DNA of 64,000 bases, taken from assembly GCF_019916025.1 (NCBI RefSeq), contig NZ_CP079737.1, positions 2,480,001 through 2,544,000 on the forward strand, given 5' to 3'. The DNA comes from Paraclostridium bifermentans (GTDB lineage: Bacteria; Bacillota; Clostridia; Peptostreptococcales; Peptostreptococcaceae). Below, in pieces: positions 43,178 to 51,974 of this stretch. Both the position numbers and the translations under genes were made by a program. Each line of letters opens with the position of its first letter. Position 1 is the first letter of the stretch. The notes under the pieces are model-generated. The model had not been told where the DNA came from and did no database searches. It worked only from the letters and a program-made list of their open reading frames with translations.

Positions 43178-45586
43178 CTAATCATACTTAAGTTTATTTT
43201 CTACATATACTTTATCTTGCCAAAACATATCATTCACTAAAGTATTACTTACTTTTATATTAATATTATTGTTATCTTTACCTATAAATAACTTCCCATC
43301 TCTTGCTTTATTTTTTTCAATATTCTCTTTGTCATTTACATACTCTTCAAATTTAACCCATTTAGTCCCATTATCTGAAGTGTCTTCATCAATCCATACC
43401 TGAACTTTTTCATAATTCATAGGTACAATTTCTTCTACACCATATAAACCTTCTGTAAAATAGTTCATAGAAAAATCCTTATTACTAGATATATCAGTTT
43501 TTTCACCTCTTAAATAAAAAGGCATAGAAGTTTCCATGTTTCCGTTTAAATCCACTGTATATTTATGATTTTGACTACCTGAGTTTCCAAGTATCGATAT
43601 AGAAAATCTATCATTGCGATTTGCATCACTATCTTTAGCTACCGTCCAATTCCCATTTTTATCTTTCTTTACGATTTCTTTTCTTATAGTTACCTTTCCC
43701 ATTTGATAAGGTATGTCAACTACAGGCTTATTAAATACTTGTTCTTTATCACTTCCATTTATAGGATCTTTATATTTAATTTCTGCATTTGCATTTGTGG
43801 GAATTTTCTCACCCCCAAAGTATGAATCTTTAGTTGAAATATCAAAACTTACTTTAACTCCCCCTGTAAGTTTTCCATTTCCAGCTTTTTTATTTGCAAT
43901 AATATTACCTATTTTAAACGTTATTTCATCTTCGCCTTTTGAGTTTTTGGATACAACAATATTTTCAGGTGGTATCTGTATTTCATTTCCATCTAAATCT
44001 GTTATCTTCCAACTTTTATCTACTATATTAAACTCTTTTGAAACTATATCATGTATAACAGATTCTTTAGCTACTGAAGCATTAATATTTTCTTTTATTT
44101 CATTACTTATATCATTAAATATTCCATTTATACTATTTAAATCTTGAGTATAATATTTATCTTTATATTCACTTGGGTCTACTACATTTTGAATAGTTTT
44201 TAAAAAGTTTACAGCTTGACTTTTTTCGCTTTCACTAGCATTAGTAAATAATCCTACACTATAAAATTTAGTATCTTTATATCTAGGATTATTATTTACC
44301 TGTATAGTCTCTGCAGTTGAAATATTTGGATTTGGATTATATCCAATTCCCCCAATAGTGACTTGTGTAGGAGCTCCATATCCTGTAAAGTAGTTATAGT
44401 ATTCTCTTTGTGCGTTTTTAACATGTATGTCATATCCTGTATATCCCCATTGATAAGACTCTGATGGTAGTCCATCTGAAAAAAATACTATATATTTTTT
44501 TGCATCTTTTCTTGATTTATTGCTACTTAACATATCTTGAGCTCTCCATATACCATCTTGAGTATGAGTTCCTCCACCTGATGGTATATTTTTAATAGCT
44601 TGATTTATTGTATTTAAATCAGATGTAAAGTCTGTTTGAAGATCAGAACTTCCACCTCTCACATTATATTTACCAGAGTTATAATAGAAGTTAGCTACAG
44701 ATATTTTAACTTGATCATCATTACTTCCATTTAAAATATTTTTGCTTAAATTTTTAGCTGCAGATTTCACTTTATTTATTTTATCATTCATACTTCCTGA
44801 TGAATCTATTACAAGCACTATGTCAGCTTTTTTAGAGTTTTCAATTGATCCTTCCCCTTTTGCTTCTAACGTTATATTATATGTTCCATTGTTATTTGAT
44901 TTAGCGCTTTTATTGATTTCTAAATTTTTATTACCTTGGCATCTTTCAGTATTTTGTGTTGTTTGTGGTGCTGATTTATATTCTGCTTGTATAGCTTCTG
45001 GATTTACTTTTTCTATACCTTTATCTAAAGTAACTTTAGTATTAGGAAATTTTTCTATTGCTTCCTGTTCACTATTTTCTAATTTATATCTAATCTCTGA
45101 TTTTAAATTTAAAGATTCAGTTTCACGTTTTTGAGCATTATCTTTTAGTTTTGCTTCAAAAGATAAATCTACTTCTTCTGAAGATATATCTCCTAAGTTA
45201 ATGCTTATACTATCTTTAGATTTTGTTACTTCACCTTTTATATTTTCCTTTTCTTTTATTCCATTTACGGAAATATTATCTGAGCTTATTTCAAAGTTAT
45301 CAGATATTTTATTTTCAAAAGATGTATTTTTAATATTTACATCTTGTTCATTTCCTTTTATTTTTAAATTAACTTTCAACTGTGTATCTGATATTTTTTC
45401 AGTACTTTGTTCTAACAAAAGTTTATTATCCGCTGTATTTACTGGAGCTTCGCTTGTTGTTTCTTTTATAGTTAAGTTATTTTTTTCTTGAGCATATGAA
45501 GTAGATTTTCCTTCAATATTTCCTAAGCTTGTTATAATTACCATTGTTAGTACCATTATAAAAGATACTAATCTATTTTTTTTCAT
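43178..45586 (-). CDS. Large secreted VWA-domain adhesin of the matrix-fibre operon
   Basis: 802 aa. Signal peptide to about residue 32 (ending SYAQE). Residues about 60-240 form a beta-rich region; a von Willebrand A domain follows at about 253-480 with the MIDAS motif DSSGS at 261-265, GGGTHTQDG and VFFSDGLPS. The C-terminal part (about 650-800) has VTIRKEIVKKDKNG and FTEGLYGVEEIVPMNYEKV, resembling Cna-B/SpaA-type pilin repeats. No sortase signal or membrane anchor is seen at the end. It is the last gene of the operon, so it may cap or bind the fibres. ATG at 45586; the spacing from the SPKTG gene is 34 bp. Confidence 0.8.
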   Translation of the reverse strand: MKKNRLVSFIMVLTMVIITSLGNIEGKSTSYAQEKNNLTIKETTSEAPVNTADNKLLLEQSTEKISDTQLKVNLKIKGNEQDVNIKNTSFENKISDNFEISSDNISVNGIKEKENIKGEVTKSKDSISINLGDISSEEVDLSFEAKLKDNAQKRETESLNLKSEIRYKLENSEQEAIEKFPNTKVTLDKGIEKVNPEAIQAEYKSAPQTTQNTERCQGNKNLEINKSAKSNNNGTYNITLEAKGEGSIENSKKADIVLVIDSSGSMNDKINKVKSAAKNLSKNILNGSNDDQVKISVANFYYNSGKYNVRGGSSDLQTDFTSDLNTINQAIKNIPSGGGTHTQDGIWRAQDMLSSNKSRKDAKKYIVFFSDGLPSESYQWGYTGYDIHVKNAQREYYNYFTGYGAPTQVTIGGIGYNPNPNISTAETIQVNNNPRYKDTKFYSVGLFTNASESEKSQAVNFLKTIQNVVDPSEYKDKYYTQDLNSINGIFNDISNEIKENINASVAKESVIHDIVSKEFNIVDKSWKITDLDGNEIQIPPENIVVSKNSKGEDEITFKIGNIIANKKAGNGKLTGGVKVSFDISTKDSYFGGEKIPTNANAEIKYKDPINGSDKEQVFNKPVVDIPYQMGKVTIRKEIVKKDKNGNWTVAKDSDANRNDRFSISILGNSGSQNHKYTVDLNGNMETSMPFYLRGEKTDISSNKDFSMNYFTEGLYGVEEIVPMNYEKVQVWIDEDTSDNGTKWVKFEEYVNDKENIEKNKARDGKLFIGKDNNNINIKVSNTLVNDMFWQDKVYVENKLKYD

Positions 45587-45620
45587 TTAATGTTCCTCCA
45601 CACTCCTTGCATAAAAATAT

Positions 45621-46352
45621 TTACTTTTTAGAGTTTTTGTTTTTTCTACTCATTAATAAAAGTAAAATACTAGTTAACCCTAATATTACATATATAAAAA
45701 TCCCATCTTCTCCTGTTTTTGGCGATTCGCTCCTCATATCATTTTCATCTGATCCTAGATTATTTGGAGATTGATCTGTTTTATTTGTGTTGTTAGTTTT
45801 ATCTGATTTATCTACAGTTTCTTTATCATTATCATGGCTTTCATCTTCACTTCTAACTGCTGTAAATATCCAATCTATTTGAGCAGATTTATTTTTATAT
45901 TCATTTCCAGTAGATGCTCCATCTAATTTAACTTCTGCAATAAGATTTTCTTCCTGCCCTGGATTAAATACTCCTAAACTAATACCTTTGGTTAATTTAT
46001 CTTCTCCATTAACGGCTTCATCATATATAACTTCATCTTTATATGAAATTCTTAAATCTAGCTTATCTAAAAGATCATATTCTTCTTTTGGGCTTACTCG
46101 CTCTGCCCTTAAGAAAAGTTCGTATGGATATTTATGCTTATTTTTAATTTCTAAAGTTCTTCTTATATAATCTCCTGGAATCATGTTAGGATGTTGTAGA
46201 AATAAATCATCATCAGGTATGTATACTAATTCATTCGCATTTCCCAATAATTGAACATTAGGTGGAGCCAATGTATCTGCATCCACCTTTATAGTTGTTA
46301 TTATTGAAAGAAGTGAAGTGACTACTAAAATTTTTCTTATAAAGTTTTTCAC
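45621..46352 (-). CDS. Sortase-anchored TasA-like protein (SPKTG motif), putative fibre base
   Basis: 243 aa. Signal peptide to about residue 25. Residues about 30-165 have TasA/camelysin-type features: MIPGDYIRRTLEIKNKHKYP (compare MLPGDEVNKDVQVSN in the neighbour), a middle beta region and GNEYKNKSAQIDWIFTAV near the end. Then an acidic Asn/Asp/Ser linker, SPKTG at 210-214, a hydrophobic helix and a Lys-rich tail: a complete sortase signal. SPKTG matches the motif known for Clostridioides class B sortase. It should be linked covalently to peptidoglycan and may anchor the fibre, like TapA in Bacillus by analogy only. Confidence 0.8.
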   Translation of the reverse strand: MKNFIRKILVVTSLLSIITTIKVDADTLAPPNVQLLGNANELVYIPDDDLFLQHPNMIPGDYIRRTLEIKNKHKYPYELFLRAERVSPKEEYDLLDKLDLRISYKDEVIYDEAVNGEDKLTKGISLGVFNPGQEENLIAEVKLDGASTGNEYKNKSAQIDWIFTAVRSEDESHDNDKETVDKSDKTNNTNKTDQSPNNLGSDENDMRSESPKTGEDGIFIYVILGLTSILLLLMSRKNKNSKK

Positions 46353-46387
46353 ATTCTCACTCCTTTATAGATTTTTTAATTTTAATC

Positions 46388-47077
46388 TTAGTTATTTTTA
46401 TTTGGCTCTTTAGCATCCGTTGCAGCTACAACCCCTTGTTTTTGTAATTCATCGAATTTTTCAAGTAATCCACTATCTTTAGCCCAATCTTTATATGCAT
46501 CATTTGAAGCTTGTATAGAAGTAGCATCAACATCTATGTCAAAACCTAATCCCCTATACTCATTTCCCGATTCCTTATCTAATGTTACAGAGTCAAGTAA
46601 TGTATTAGTCCATCCTTCAGGTCCTATTTTTCCAATGTAGTAGTAGTATCCATCTTTTCCAGCAAACCAAGTTCCATTAGTTTTACTTTCATTTAATTTT
46701 TTAGTGAAGTTTAACTTTATTTTATCAATCTCTAATTTTTTTCCATTTACTTCTTTTATTTCTTTTCTAACTTCATTTCCACTACTATCTTTTGTTACTT
46801 CTACAAATTTAGGTGTAAGCTTAACTCTTACAAATTGATCATATGTTGTGGTATTACTTACTTGTACATCTTTGTTTACTTCATCTCCTGGAAGCATGTT
46901 TGTAGGTTTTTCAAATTCCTCAATTATTTTTATTCCACTACCATTATTATCGCTATTTGATGCTGTATTAAAAGTATTTGTTGCTTTATCTTGAGATGTA
47001 AACCATGCAAGTGTTCCCCATATTACACCTACTGTCAGTACTCCTGATACTGCTAACGCTTGAACTTTCTTATTCAT
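46388..47077 (-). CDS. TasA/camelysin-like fibre subunit B
   Basis: 229 aa. Short signal region with GVIWGTLAWFTSQDKATNTFNTAS, the TasA/CalY hallmark (hydrophobic stretch then a TSQDKATNTF-type sequence near the SipW cleavage site). Then MLPGDEVNKDVQVSNTTTYDQFVRVKLTP, GYYYYIGKIGPEG and, near the end, DVDATSIQASNDAYKDWAKD, which is shared by TasA-like proteins that polymerise into biofilm matrix fibres. Secreted via the adjacent SipW. The tail ends in AATDAKEPNKNN. ATG preceded by GGAGGG. It is third in the operon. Confidence 0.85.
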   Translation of the reverse strand: MNKKVQALAVSGVLTVGVIWGTLAWFTSQDKATNTFNTASNSDNNGSGIKIIEEFEKPTNMLPGDEVNKDVQVSNTTTYDQFVRVKLTPKFVEVTKDSSGNEVRKEIKEVNGKKLEIDKIKLNFTKKLNESKTNGTWFAGKDGYYYYIGKIGPEGWTNTLLDSVTLDKESGNEYRGLGFDIDVDATSIQASNDAYKDWAKDSGLLEKFDELQKQGVVAATDAKEPNKNN

Positions 47078-47142
47078 TTTATTCCCTCCAAAATTAAATA
47101 TTTACTCAATCTATGTAATCAGCACTTACTGTTACAGTTGTT

Positions 47143-47718
47143 TTATGCATCCGCTTTTTCTCTTTCTTTATTTTGTCTTTCTTCTTCATCTATAGATTTT
47201 AGTTTTTTTCTAAGGTTGCTACCTATAGCACTTAATGCTGTTATTGCAAATATTCCTACTATAATTAGTGATAGGTGTGACTTCATCCATGACATAGCCA
47301 TTCCAACCTTCGGTATACATTTAACAACTTTACCTATAACTGCGTTTGATTCTACTGGATTTTGATCCTGCACATTATTTGCATCACCTTGTGTTATGTA
47401 TTTTATTCCTGCTCCATCTTTTATAATTTCTTTTACTCTGTGTGTCGTTATATTTCCTGAATTTTGACTTTTAAATGTTATTACATCCCCTACATTTATT
47501 TGTTCAGGTTGTAATTCTTTCGCTATTACTAAATCTCCAACCATTATTGAAGGTTGCATACTTCCTGTCATTACTGTAAAAAATTTATGCCCCATTATTG
47601 TTGGCTGTTTTCCCTCTTTTACAGACTTTACCATAATAAATGATATGGATAATAAAGATATTAGAACTACATAAAAAAGTATATTTCCTAATTTTTTTAA
47701 CATTACTTTGTTTTCCAT
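47143..47718 (-). CDS. sipW: SipW-type (ER/archaeal-like) signal peptidase I
   Basis: 191 aa. Membrane helices at about 13-32 and 140-160. Catalytic Ser53 in VMTGSMQPSI and His93 in TTHRV identify the S26B Ser-His branch, unlike the Ser-Lys housekeeping LepB. Members process TasA-type matrix proteins and are needed for fibre export. The C-terminal tail is charged (KLKSIDEEERQNKERE). It lies between the two TasA-like subunit genes, as in sipW-tasA and clostridial sipW-bsaA arrangements. ATG preceded by GGGAGA. Confidence 0.9.
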   Translation of the reverse strand: MENKVMLKKLGNILFYVVLISLLSISFIMVKSVKEGKQPTIMGHKFFTVMTGSMQPSIMVGDLVIAKELQPEQINVGDVITFKSQNSGNITTHRVKEIIKDGAGIKYITQGDANNVQDQNPVESNAVIGKVVKCIPKVGMAMSWMKSHLSLIIVGIFAITALSAIGSNLRKKLKSIDEEERQNKEREKADA

Positions 47719-47741
47719 AGTATATTCTCCCTGAAATTTTT

Positions 47742-48362
47742 TTACCTAGTACATAAATTTTCTAGTATTTTATGTATTCCTTGATTTTCAATATTGTTCC
47801 AAGTTTTTTTATATGCATCCTTTGTAGCTTGTACAGCCTCTGCTTTTACATCTACTATTAAAGTTTTATTTTTATATCTTTCTTTTAATTCTTCCGGAAT
47901 GTTTGCGCTTACTGATTTTAATATTTGTTTTGTTTCTTTGTCCTTTGCAACTATTGTGTTGTAGTAATAATAATTGTCGTTGCCATAGATCCATTTATTA
48001 TTTTTTATTATATTTTGATTTGCTGTTATATTATTAGTTTCATAGTTTAAAGTTACTAAATTAGTATCTCCTGGCCATGTATTTCCTTTTTCATCCACCC
48101 ATCTAGGAATTATGGATACTCTTATAAGTGCTGGTGATGTACTATTATTTTTTATTTTTACTTCTTTGCTATATTCATCTCCATTCCAATCTTTAGGCGG
48201 TGTAAAATTTTCACTTACTTCTATATTTATATCCCCCAAATTTAATGTATTGGTCACTTTATCTTTGGATGTCAAACTTGCATATGATATCTTTTGAACG
48301 GTGACTATACATATTAATAAAAGTATAGATATTGCTCCAACTTTAATTCTTTTTCTACTCAT
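47742..48362 (-). CDS. TasA/camelysin-like fibre subunit A
   Basis: 206 aa. Leader SILLLICIVTVQKISYAS, then LTSKDKVTNTLNLGDINIEVSE (TasA-type start of the mature chain), YSKEVKIKNNSTSPALIRVSIIP, NDNYYYYNTIV and VDVKAEAVQATKDAYKKTW near the end, the same fold pattern as subunit B but diverged. It ends in LENLCTR with a single Cys. First gene of the operon and directly downstream of the cyclic-di-GMP-II riboswitch. Expected to be exported by SipW and to polymerise or to accompany the main fibre. The start ATG lies after a GGAG-type site. Confidence 0.82.
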   Translation of the reverse strand: MSRKRIKVGAISILLLICIVTVQKISYASLTSKDKVTNTLNLGDINIEVSENFTPPKDWNGDEYSKEVKIKNNSTSPALIRVSIIPRWVDEKGNTWPGDTNLVTLNYETNNITANQNIIKNNKWIYGNDNYYYYNTIVAKDKETKQILKSVSANIPEELKERYKNKTLIVDVKAEAVQATKDAYKKTWNNIENQGIHKILENLCTR

Positions 48363-48458
48363 TTAACTCTCCTTAATTTATCATAGTAACTAAAAATTTA
48401 TTTCGATTTATTTTATAGATCCTCCACAAATTCTCAGTAAATACAACATTTTCAGCAT

Positions 48459-48513
48459 AAAAAAGGCTATTTAAATGATAAAAGTAATTTTATACTTATA
48501 TCTTTAAATAGCC
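48459..48513 (-). terminator. Riboswitch expression-platform terminator
   Basis: GGCTATTTAAAG (the 3' edge of the aptamer) pairs with CATTTAAATAGCC and is followed by T6 on the minus strand. The overlap means that aptamer folding should compete with terminator formation, so ligand binding would favour read-through into the fibre operon. Confidence 0.8.
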
Positions 48514-48586
48514 GGTTGCACTATTAGCTCCATATGTTTCAAGTGCCCATTTACAAAACATATTTCATAGCCTCTATATTTAAACC
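48507..48586 (-). ncRNA. Cyclic-di-GMP-II riboswitch aptamer
   Basis: On the minus strand the conserved pieces appear in order: TTTAAATATAGAGG, then GGGCACTTGAAACATATG, GAGCTAATAGTGCAACCGG. They match the class II cyclic-di-GMP aptamer known from clostridia (GGGCACUUGA ... UAGUAGUGCAACCG-type core with its pseudoknot). A TATAAT lies about 40 nt upstream at 48621-48626 with a poor -35. The aptamer is followed by the terminator at 48459-48513 and then by the TasA-like operon. Confidence 0.88.
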
Positions 48587-48850
48587 TATTAGATTCCTTA
48601 TTAATTTATTCTTCTTTTTTATTATACTGAAAAATATTCCCTAAAACACCCTAAATCGTTTTCTATTTTTTTACATTTTATTTAATTAATTTGCTATTTA
48701 TATTGTTTTTCAACTTTTTTAATTTATATATTAAATATTTTTAATTTGAAAAATTAAATTATACATCATTGCGACATTTTCGCTATTTTTTTGACATAAA
48801 TTGATAAGCTAATATTCATTTTAATTTATTGTAATTTTGAAGAAATATCC

Positions 48851-49127
48851 AAAAAAAGACTGAGTTATCAGTTCAGTGTGGGATTTGTGAGTATGTTGCA
48901 GCGACATTTCTATATTATCTCCACAAAAAAAGACTGAGTTGTAGGTTTGAATGGGATTGAACTTTATGTTGCAGAGACATTTATCTTTTATCTTATCAAA
49001 AAAAGACTAGGTAATCAGTTAGGCGAGGGATTTGTGTGTATGTTGTAGCGACATTTACAAGCATCTTCCCAGCTTGTATGAAGCAAAACATATCACAAAT
49101 CCCAAGCCCCCAAATAACCTAGTCTTC
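48851..49127 (-). repeat. Tandem-arm terminator array, family C, 3 units
   Basis: Read on the minus strand after grdD: one 5' arm (AGACTAGGTTATTTG, GGCTTGGGATTTGTGATAT), inner hairpin TACAAGC/GCTTGTA at 49056-49078, then three successive 3' arms, each ending in AGTCTTTTTTT, with A7 blocks on the plus strand at 48851, 48925 and 48998 (period 73-74). Each arm contains GTCGC or GTCTC before CAACATA. Homologous to 42977-43177. Together with the riboswitch it fills most of the 798-bp gap between grdD and the fibre operon. Confidence 0.7.
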
Positions 49128-49160
49128 AAACTACTTCCATGGCAAGGATTCGTTTTTTAA

Positions 49161-50309
49161 TTATTTAGCAGTATAACCTGCATCTAGAAGCATCTTAACA
49201 CACGCTTCTCCTTTTCCTTCAGCAACAAGAACTATAGGCCCCGTACATCCCATACCACTTTCTGCATAAATTCCATTTTTCCATAAAACTTTAACCGCAT
49301 CTTCTAAATCCATTATATCTACACCAGATATTTGATGAGTAACAACTTCTTTTGCCGGCATAGCTACTTCCTCATCATTATCTTTCTTAACTTCTTTTTT
49401 AGTTAAAGCAGCTATAATATCGTCATATTTAGCATTTTTAACATTTTTAAATTCATCTTTTGATACCTTAGTAACATCACCTTTAACAACGTCATAAGCG
49501 TATCTTAATGCATTTGCAACAACTGGAGAACCAGATGCTCTAGATAATATTAATATCTTTCTATCATAGTCTTCTCCTACACCAGGACCATATCCAAATC
49601 CTTGAGCTTCATAATCTCCACCAGTAGTAAATGAAGAGAATACTTTCATAAATATATTTCCACTTAAAGTATCAGTAACCATAACATCTGGAGCACCACA
49701 TAATAAGTCATTTCCTCTCATTACGCAACCACCATCTGCTCTAACTGATTCAGCAAAAGATATATCATACCCATTTGCTTGTAAGTCTTTTAAAGCTTTT
49801 TCTACTTGTCTAGCACCATCAACATTTAATATACCAACAGTAGGATTTTTTATTCCTATAGACTTAGCTGTAGATATACCGTAAACAGCATTTCTAACCA
49901 TAGCTTCTATTCTGTTTGTTGCACTTGTTCCTGTAGTAGTAGCAAGTATCATTTCTTTTCCTCTACCTGGAGTTATAACTCTACCAACTGTAGAAACTCC
50001 TATAGGGAAATTGTAATGCATAGTTACGCAAGCATCTATGTAACCTGAATCTAATAGTTCTTCCATTTTAGAATGCATTTCGCTTTCTTCATTAACTTCA
50101 ACAACCTCAAGTTCAGTTTCAACTTTAGGTCCTATTAAAACTATATCAAATAAATTTGACTTAGCTAGGTGAGCACCTTTAACTAAATTTTCAGTTCCAT
50201 GCTCACTACCTAATGTAGTCAAACCAATTCTAACTTTTTTACCAAATTCGCCGCTTTCAATAGCATTTGCTATATCTAAAAAAGTTTCGGCTATAATCTT
50301 TTTAGGCAT
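49161..50309 (-). CDS. grdD: Glycine/sarcosine/betaine reductase component C, subunit beta (GrdD)
   Basis: 382 aa. Resembles PlsX-type phosphate acyltransferases (IGLTTLGSEHGTENLVKGAHLAK, then DACVTMHYNFPIGVSTVGRV and GMGCTGPIVLVAEGKGE near the end). Protein C carries the acetyl group from the GrdE/GrdB reaction to acetyl phosphate, which gives ATP through acetate kinase. Two ATGs lie near AGGGGAG; I chose the one eight bases away, giving MPKKII. It is the last gene of the operon, 54 bp after grdC. Confidence 0.9.
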   Translation of the reverse strand: MPKKIIAETFLDIANAIESGEFGKKVRIGLTTLGSEHGTENLVKGAHLAKSNLFDIVLIGPKVETELEVVEVNEESEMHSKMEELLDSGYIDACVTMHYNFPIGVSTVGRVITPGRGKEMILATTTGTSATNRIEAMVRNAVYGISTAKSIGIKNPTVGILNVDGARQVEKALKDLQANGYDISFAESVRADGGCVMRGNDLLCGAPDVMVTDTLSGNIFMKVFSSFTTGGDYEAQGFGYGPGVGEDYDRKILILSRASGSPVVANALRYAYDVVKGDVTKVSKDEFKNVKNAKYDDIIAALTKKEVKKDNDEEVAMPAKEVVTHQISGVDIMDLEDAVKVLWKNGIYAESGMGCTGPIVLVAEGKGEACVKMLLDAGYTAK

Positions 50310-50363
50310 AACCATATCTCCCCTCAAAATGAATTTTTATAAAATTCTATACGTCTTCTATTC

Positions 50364-51899
50364 CTACTCTTCTATTAACATATCTTGAGCTAATTTTTTC
50401 ATAGATTCAGCTATAATTTTCTTGATTTCTTCTTTAGAAACTGCAGCTGCTTCTTCCTCTACACCTTGATTTCTCTCAACTATGAAAGAAACTCCATCGA
50501 ATAAGTTAGTCATTCTTCCTAAGAATAAACTTCCCTTACCAACTACCATAGCTCTGTTTTTATCTCCAGAAGTTAAATCATCTATACCAAATCCTATATA
50601 TGGAACTCCTGAAGGTATATGTCCTTGAGTTGGAGCCCAACCTGGTATACCTTTTTCGCTTACAAAGTTCTTTAATTCTTTCTTTTCTAAGTCTCCACGC
50701 TTAACAGCAAGAGCACCTATCATTTTATAGTTAGCTTCTGGAACATCCCCAGCTCCAGCAGGCTTAGTTATATCTGGGTTTTGCATTTCAACTGAGTAAA
50801 CATCAACATCAGTTATTTTTAAGTTAGCTCTATCAAGTCCACTAGTTATTAATGCAGTCATAACAGCTTGTGGAGAAGATCCAGTTCCAACACTATGTTT
50901 TCCTGTTAAATCAGTTCTTATTATTGGATTAACTCCATCATTTTCAGAAACTAAAACAGCGAATCCTCCAACAACGTCTTCTAATACTGGAAGACCTTTT
51001 TTAACGTGGTCTTTAGCATTCATTCCAAGTTTAGCACTAGCTCCACCTGCAACTACCATAACATTTTTATATATTCCTGATTTAACAAGTGCAGCAGCAT
51101 TTATTAAAGCATGAGTAGGTCCAGCACAGAAACCTCTTGTATCTGATCCTGAAGCATTTTGAAGTCCAGCCATTTCAGCTATAGCCTTAGCAAAGTTTCC
51201 TCCACCTCTTTGGTTCATATCTCCACAAGCTTCTTCTGAACATTCTATTACATAATCTATATCCAATGGATTAACATTTTCTTTTCTTATTAATTGTACT
51301 GCAGCAACAACTCCTGAAGCTTTTACAACTAAGTTTTCAAACATTGTATGTGCGTTTAAGTTAACGTCAACATCATGAGCTCTCTTAACATATCCAACTA
51401 ATTGATCATTATGGTATAATCCTTCAGCATGGTGTGAATCTATTAATTCATTTGCATCATCTATATTATCACCTTTAAGCTTTCCAAAGAATGGAGCTAG
51501 CTCTGGGTAGTTCTTTTCAAAGTTAGGTCTTATATTATTAACGAAATCTTCTTTTAATTTAACTAAGTCAAAAGCATCGCATATTTGCATCATTGCTAAA
51601 AATTCATCTTGTGGCATTATTTCTCCACGCTTACCATCTCTTTTTCCTTCCATTTTGTATTCGCACCATGGAAGAGCTATTTCTCTTAATTCTTCTGGTC
51701 TGTTGTTTCCTATGTAAACTTGGTTTGGTATATAATTTACTACTTCTTCATAACTTCTTATATGATTAGTAACTTCTTTTAAAAATTCTGATTCTGGATG
51801 TGTTTCTCTCTCAACAGCACAAGTAGTACCATTTTTAACTATCATATCTGGTGTGTGAACTAAAATATAACTAGCACCTTTTAAAACTGGAAATGTCAT
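50364..51899 (-). CDS. grdC: Glycine/sarcosine/betaine reductase component C, subunit alpha (GrdC)
   Basis: 511 aa, FabH/thiolase-like. VLVHTPDMIV-type opening (here YILVHTPDMIVKNGT), IECSEEACGDMNQRGGGNFAKAIAEM, DTRGFCAGPTHALINAA and VVAGGASAKLGMNAKDHV define the family. With GrdD it forms protein C, which receives the thioester-bound carboxymethyl/acetyl unit and releases acetyl phosphate. The ATG chosen follows GGGGG with normal spacing; a TTG five codons earlier overlaps that site. A terminator-like hairpin lies between it and grdB, so its level may be set separately. Confidence 0.92.
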   Translation of the reverse strand: MTFPVLKGASYILVHTPDMIVKNGTTCAVERETHPESEFLKEVTNHIRSYEEVVNYIPNQVYIGNNRPEELREIALPWCEYKMEGKRDGKRGEIMPQDEFLAMMQICDAFDLVKLKEDFVNNIRPNFEKNYPELAPFFGKLKGDNIDDANELIDSHHAEGLYHNDQLVGYVKRAHDVDVNLNAHTMFENLVVKASGVVAAVQLIRKENVNPLDIDYVIECSEEACGDMNQRGGGNFAKAIAEMAGLQNASGSDTRGFCAGPTHALINAAALVKSGIYKNVMVVAGGASAKLGMNAKDHVKKGLPVLEDVVGGFAVLVSENDGVNPIIRTDLTGKHSVGTGSSPQAVMTALITSGLDRANLKITDVDVYSVEMQNPDITKPAGAGDVPEANYKMIGALAVKRGDLEKKELKNFVSEKGIPGWAPTQGHIPSGVPYIGFGIDDLTSGDKNRAMVVGKGSLFLGRMTNLFDGVSFIVERNQGVEEEAAAVSKEEIKKIIAESMKKLAQDMLIEE

Positions 51900-51974
51900 A
51901 ATATTTACCCCCAATGTATATATGTTATTATTTTTACTTGAATTCTATTATGATAAAAGACTGGATGACTTTAT

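Noticed and set aside
42997-43191. A 64-codon plus-strand open frame
   Set aside because: It lies wholly within the family C hairpin array, has no ribosome site and mirrors the repeat sequence.
43178-45586. VWA protein as a sortase pilus backbone
   Set aside because: No LPXTG-like signal or C-terminal membrane helix; the neighbouring genes are TasA/SipW type rather than sortase pilin genes.
48851-49127. Regularly spaced repeats as a CRISPR array
   Set aside because: Only three diverged units of about 73 nt; they are halves of a terminator hairpin ending in T7, not short identical repeats with unique spacers, and no cas genes are near.
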